Positions 59,471 through 64,000 of a stretch of 64,000 nt of DNA are shown here, piece after piece; the stretch's first letter is position 1; the number at the start of each line of letters is the position of its first letter. The stretch comes from Telmatactis stephensoni (lineage: Eukaryota; Cnidaria; Anthozoa; Actiniaria; Isophelliidae): the NCBI GenBank assembly GCA_029948255.1, contig JALIZF010001649.1, positions 434,001 through 498,000 of the forward strand. The letters are read 5' to 3'. The notes under the pieces are model-generated. The model searched no databases, was not told the DNA's origin, and was given only the letters and a program-made list of their open reading frames with translations. Made by a program: the position numbers and the translations under genes.

Positions 59471-62057
59471 ACTCGTGCCCAGGCCTTTAGGCCGGGAACG
59501 AGTTATAAACTGCAAATGTTTCGGTTTTTTTTCCTGTCGTCGTCCACGAGAATGCGGCATTCTTGCGCAATCGGTGACGTGATACACTCCTGATTGGTTC
59601 AGAGCGTAAGAAACAATGCCCTTCATTCATCACCTTTGAGCGAGTGCGAACTCTTCGAAGGTCTTCGAAATGAACGCCAGTCAGGAACTTTAGGAATGCA
59701 AGATGGCGGACAGCCCAAAAAATGGCTTTCAGAGACAGGCTTTTCCAGCAGTGAGACAATAGAAAATGGAGCTTTTAACTCGAGATATACCTAGACACTT
59801 ATAAGAGCTTCAGAATGGGCTGTTATTTTGAGCTTGATCTCCAATACTTTGACCAAATATCGAGCTCTCAATGGAGTACGTGAGAATGTAACTCTCGCGA
59901 CTCAAAGCAATTCCTTTGAGCTGGAAATCTACGAATTTCTCACCCTACATGTTGCTAAACGAACGCATATAGAGGCAAGTCAATTATATTTTTCATTCAA
60001 GCATTCAAGAGATGTTGAGAGGTTTTTGTATTGAATATTAACACCGACATTCTGGCCAGACAATTATTTAGTTATATATTTTCATGGAACCAAGGCTCTA
60101 TTTGACCTGATGCGTTTGGTCACGTAATGGATAAAACATCCGAAACATGAACGAAAAAATACACGATTTGTTATTGTGTCAAAAACGTCGTTGTAGAAGT
60201 CTTTACAGCAAACAATTGAGATATATAGTGAAATAAAAAGTTGAATAAACTGGTATATTTTTGCATGTTGGAGATATCTAATTAGTAATGCCCAGTGAAA
60301 AATAATGCCCCTCATTCATCACCTTTGAGCGCGTGCGAACTCTCCGTAGTGAAGGCAAGCCAGGAACTTTAGGAATGCAAGATGGCAGACTTCAAAGAAA
60401 ATAGCTTTCAGAGACGGGCTTTTCCTGCAGTAGAACAATGTAATTTGGAGCTTTTAACTCGAGAAATACCTATATACTTATAAGAGCTTCAGAATGGGCT
60501 GTTATTTTGAGCTTCATCTCCAATACTTTGACCAAATATCGAACTCTAAATGGAGTACTTGAAAGCCGAGGCCCTCGCGATAACGACTATTTCCTATGAG
60601 CTGGAAAACTACGAATTTCTCATCCTACATGTTGCTAAACGAACATACATAGAAGTAAGTCAATTATATTCCTCATTCAAGCATTCAATAGATCTTGAGA
60701 GGTTTTTGTAGTGAATTTTAATTTAATATCGGAATGGCATGAAACTAGATTCCATTGACCTTGTATTTCGCGTTTGGTCACGTAACGCATTTTATTCATA
60801 TATAAAACATCCGAAACACGAACGAAAAAATACACGATTTGTTATTGTGTCAAATATGCCGTTGTAGAAGTCTTTACAGCAAACAATTGAGATATATAGT
60901 GAAATAAGAAGTTGAATAAACTGGTATATTTTTGCATGTTGGAGATATCTAATACCCATGCATGATAATAGAAAAGCTGTTGACAGACAAACCGACTAAT
61001 CAAGGTATTTTTTAGTTTAAAAATTAGCCGATTAAAAAAAGGTCATTATGTTACGGTTAGCTATTTCCTGAAATGTTGAAGAATGCGTGAAACGGCTCGG
61101 GGAAGAGTACGAATGGAGCCGGTCGTTGGAGCCTCTCTTAAAAAGGGCTCCAGGGGCACGAGTGAACGCACGTGTGCGTCTAGTTTGACCTTTTTAGAGA
61201 ATATCTGATTAGTCAATTTGTCTGTCAGCAGCTTAGTGTTTGCCTTTATCCCAACATGCAAAAATATACCAGTTTATTCAACTTTTTATTTCACTATATA
61301 TCTCAATTGTTTGCTGTAAAGACTTCTACAACGACGTTTTTGACACAATAACAAATCGTGTATTTTTTCGGCGTTCATGTTTCAGATGTTTTATCTATTA
61401 CGTGACCAAACGCATCAGGTCAAATAGAGCCTTGATTCCATGAAAATATATAAATAAATTGTCTGGCCAGAATTGTATTAAAATTCATTACAAAAACGTC
61501 TCAAGATCTCTTGAATGCTTGAATGAAAAATATAATTGACTTGCCTCTATATGCGTTCGTTTAGCAACATGTAGGGTGAGAAATTCGTAGATTTCCAGCT
61601 CAAAGGAAATGCTACGAGTCGCGAGAGCTTCAGTTTTCAAGTACTCCATCGGAGTTCGATATTTGGTCAAAGTATTGGAGATCAAGCTCAAAATAACAGC
61701 CCATTCTGAAGCTCTTATAAGTGTCTAGCTATAGGTATATCTCGAGTTAAAAGCTCCATTTTCTATTGTCTCACTGCTGGAAAAGCCTGTCTCTGAAAGC
61801 CATTTTTTGGGCTGTCCGCCATCTTGCATTCCTAAAGTTCCTGACTGGCGTTCACTTCGAAGACCTTCGAAGAGTTCGCACTCGCTCAAAGGTGATGAAT
61901 GAAGGGCATTGTTCCTTGCGATCTTAACCAATCAGGAGCTTTAACACGTGACCGATTGCGCAAGAAAGGCCTCTTCTGGCGACGAACAGAGAGAAAAAAA
62001 AAAAAAAAACATTTGCAGTTTATAACTCGTTCCCGGCCTAAAGGCCTGGGCACGAGT
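59471..62057. mobile_element. Compound inverted repeat, ~800-bp arms with an internal direct copy
   Basis: Arms 59471-60271 and 61251-62057. Each outer end is a 33-nt palindrome (ACTCGTGCCCAGGCCTTTAG at 59471; its inverse at 62025-62057). A third copy in direct orientation lies at 60296-60952. Each carries AAGATGGC(G/A)GAC and matching short frames with different lesions. Confidence 0.8.
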
Positions 62058-62365
62058 AATAAGAAGTTGAATATAAAACTGGTATATTTTTGCATGTTGG
62101 AGATATCTAATACCTATGCATGATAATAGAAAGACAAAGGCACTAATAGCTGTTGACAGACAAACTAACTAATCAAGATATTTTTTAGTTTAAGTTAGCC
62201 GATTCAAAAAAGGTCATTTGTTACGGTTAGCTATTTCCCGGAATGGTGAAGAATGCGTGAAACGGCTAGGGGAAGAGTACGAACGGAGCCGGTCATTGGA
62301 GCCTCTCTTAAAAAGGGCTCCAGGCATAGGCACGAGTGAACGCACGTGTGCGTCTAGTTTAACTA
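60946..62365. repeat. Direct repeat pair following the compound element
   Basis: 60946-61186 and 62092-62365 share GCATGATAATAG, GCTGTTGACAGACAAAC, GGTTAGCTATTTCC, GAATGCGTGAAACGGCT and CGCACGTGTGCGTCTAGTTT. Confidence 0.75.
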
Positions 62366-62855
62366 TAAATAGCATTTAGTATACATAAAACCAAACTAAT
62401 TTAATCTATATTAAACTATATTAATCTATTTTATATTAATTTCCATGGCATTTTAGAGACGTGATTTTACGTTGTGTGACACAACTCAAAGATTCTAGGG
62501 CTTCTACAACTCGACCAAAAAATCATCAAGCCCATCAAAATATCTGAATATAAGTCTACAAAATAACTCACATCACAATTTTCTAAAACATATGTTAGAA
62601 TAAATCCGATGGGATTCGAAATTAAACTTTCAGTTTGAATTTTTGCGATCTGTGACGTAACATGCAAACGAAGAACATCTCGAAGTTGATCGAGAAAGTC
62701 GTCGACCGTCATATCTCGGAAAATATCCAAATGGATAACCTTGAAACAATGCAATGAGCGTACAGGCAACATCATTCTACTGAAACTGCAATGGTCCGAC
62801 TACATAATGATATCTTACTTGCATTGGATGAGAATATGGTTGTACGGTTTGTGTG

Positions 62856-63236
62856 TTAGTTGTCAGCACCGCCTTTGACACTATTGATCATGTCGTTCTG
62901 CTGCGTCGCCTCGGATGTCGTTTGAACATAACTAGGAAGTGCCTTGAACGGTTCACTTCCTGTTTGACGGATAGAAAATTCAAAAGTTATGGTTATTGGT
63001 AGTTTTTGGTGAGATGTCCAAACCTCAAGACCTTACGGATGTAGCGTTCCTCAGGGATCGGTTTTGGGTCCCAAGCTGTTTACGCTGTATATGTTGCCAC
63101 TTGGAGATCTGGCACATAGGCATGGGGCTGAATTTAACATATACGCTGATGATTGTCAACTTAAGGTGGCTGGACCCAATTTCGCCAGTGCGCGGGTAGT
63201 CGAATTGAAGCGGCTATTAATCGCGTTACAGAATTA
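62856..63236 (+). mobile_element. CR1/L2/Jockey-type reverse transcriptase fragment
   Basis: Plus-strand reading STAFDTIDHVVLLRRLG, then after a frame break SVPQGSVLGPKLFTLYMLPLG and IYADDCQL (YADD at 63142-63153). This order and spacing is that of APE-type non-LTR retrotransposon RTs. It is only about 380 nt long, with frameshifts and no endonuclease, so it is a relic. It differs from the endonuclease-type LINEs elsewhere in the window. Confidence 0.8.
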
Positions 63237-64000
63237 AGTTGACCAAACTTTTTACGCACACCTACTACAAATGGACCGAATTTTATAATGATACTAGTTT
63301 GGTTGAAATCGGAGCTTTTTTAACATCGAAATTGTTATACACTAGATTTGAAATTTTGCCAATTTTCTCAAAATCCAGACCTCGACGAGCAAAACGATTT
63401 ATGAGACTTTGTACATCAAATGTTTGTCTGATCTATAATATGAGAGCGTTTAAAGAAATTCTATTAAGCCGATTTTGAGTAAAAACGGAGCAATTATTTA
63501 ACTTTGAAGAAATTTAAAACCGCGGGTGCTCTACTAAATTAATTTTATAACAATAATTTTCCAAAGAAAAGTTGCAATATTTTTGGTTCTAAATAATACC
63601 AAGGCATGGTTCTTTAATTTGTGAATATGTCATCGTATTTGCTATTTTTGATCGCCGTTGAGACGACTGTACGTAAAGCACTAAATTGCTGCGTTTATCT
63701 CGGAATTTCGACATCCACGTTAATAATACTGTTTCTTGAAAACTGGTAGATCAATTTTTATTTTATTTTTCGATATTGAATATTCAATCCTTTACCAGTA
63801 AGGTGTGTAAATTATAAAGGCATTGAAGTTTTTTAAGACCATTAAATAATTTTTTAAACATTGCCATATGTGCATCTCTATTCTCCGCGTTGTTGCCGGT
63901 GTTTGATTATGCATGCCTGCATGCGTGTCGCTTTGGCGCCTCGTGCAAAAAAATGCAAATATACATGGAAAGTCACGCCAGTTATATCCAGAGTAACGCT
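63237..64000. other. Terminal AT-rich DNA, nothing recognised
   Basis: A 79-codon frame at 63239-63478 has no recognisable domain and is probably chance. Confidence 0.5.

Overview
The window reads as nuclear DNA of an anthozoan cnidarian, most probably a reef coral. The evidence is AT-rich DNA with long introns, GT-AG split genes, tRNA-derived SINEs of a type I associate with coral genomes, many foldback/MITE elements, and lineage-specific secreted and GPCR genes. Many real exons here are too short to appear as long open reading frames; they were found from splice signals and from comparison between paralogues.

The backbone is a tandem cluster of four paralogous secreted-protein genes, all on the minus strand (A 1626-6691, B 16311-23278, C 28287-33751, D 51877-56065). 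Each has the same three-part layout. A tiny first exon carries 5'UTR plus ATG and one codon and ends at GTAAGT. A ~319-nt exon encodes a signal peptide and a PAN/Apple-like cysteine domain. After a phase-1 intron, a ~458-nt exon encodes a ~150-residue C-terminal domain with the conserved blocks VCFGAxDxDFGVF, YRxWxGxDL and RVCxDVY, which I cannot assign to a family. The upstream blocks holding exon 1 are themselves duplicated (5.2-6.8, 9.8-11.5, 22.0-23.3, 32.5-33.9 kb), leaving one orphan first exon at 11457 and one block fragment without it near 25.96 kb. Substitutions are distributed as a mosaic among A-D, suggesting gene conversion.

Between C and D lie a small secreted cysteine-rich peptide gene (minus, exons at 38.8 and 37.8 kb), a decayed DUF3504-like fragment (43.6-44.1 kb), and a head-to-head pair of rhodopsin-class GPCR paralogues: one intact (44498-45634, minus) and one broken by a 2-nt insertion (48789-49873, plus).

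Mobile DNA fills the rest. Two fragments of a restriction-like-endonuclease LINE (7.9-9.5 and 50.2-51.6 kb) both sit inside (TAA)n tracts, as expected of R4/Dong-type insertion. A CR1/L2-like RT fragment lies at 62.9-63.2 kb, two tRNA-derived SINEs at 15.8 and 19.1 kb, and a 0.84-kb TIR element with TTAA flanks at 47.05-47.90 kb. There are many foldback elements, including ~0.5-kb arms at 57.2-58.6 kb, ~0.8-kb arms at 59.5-62.1 kb and a ~180-bp-arm hairpin in the first intron of gene C. No ribosomal RNA, CRISPR, operon or bacterial feature was seen.
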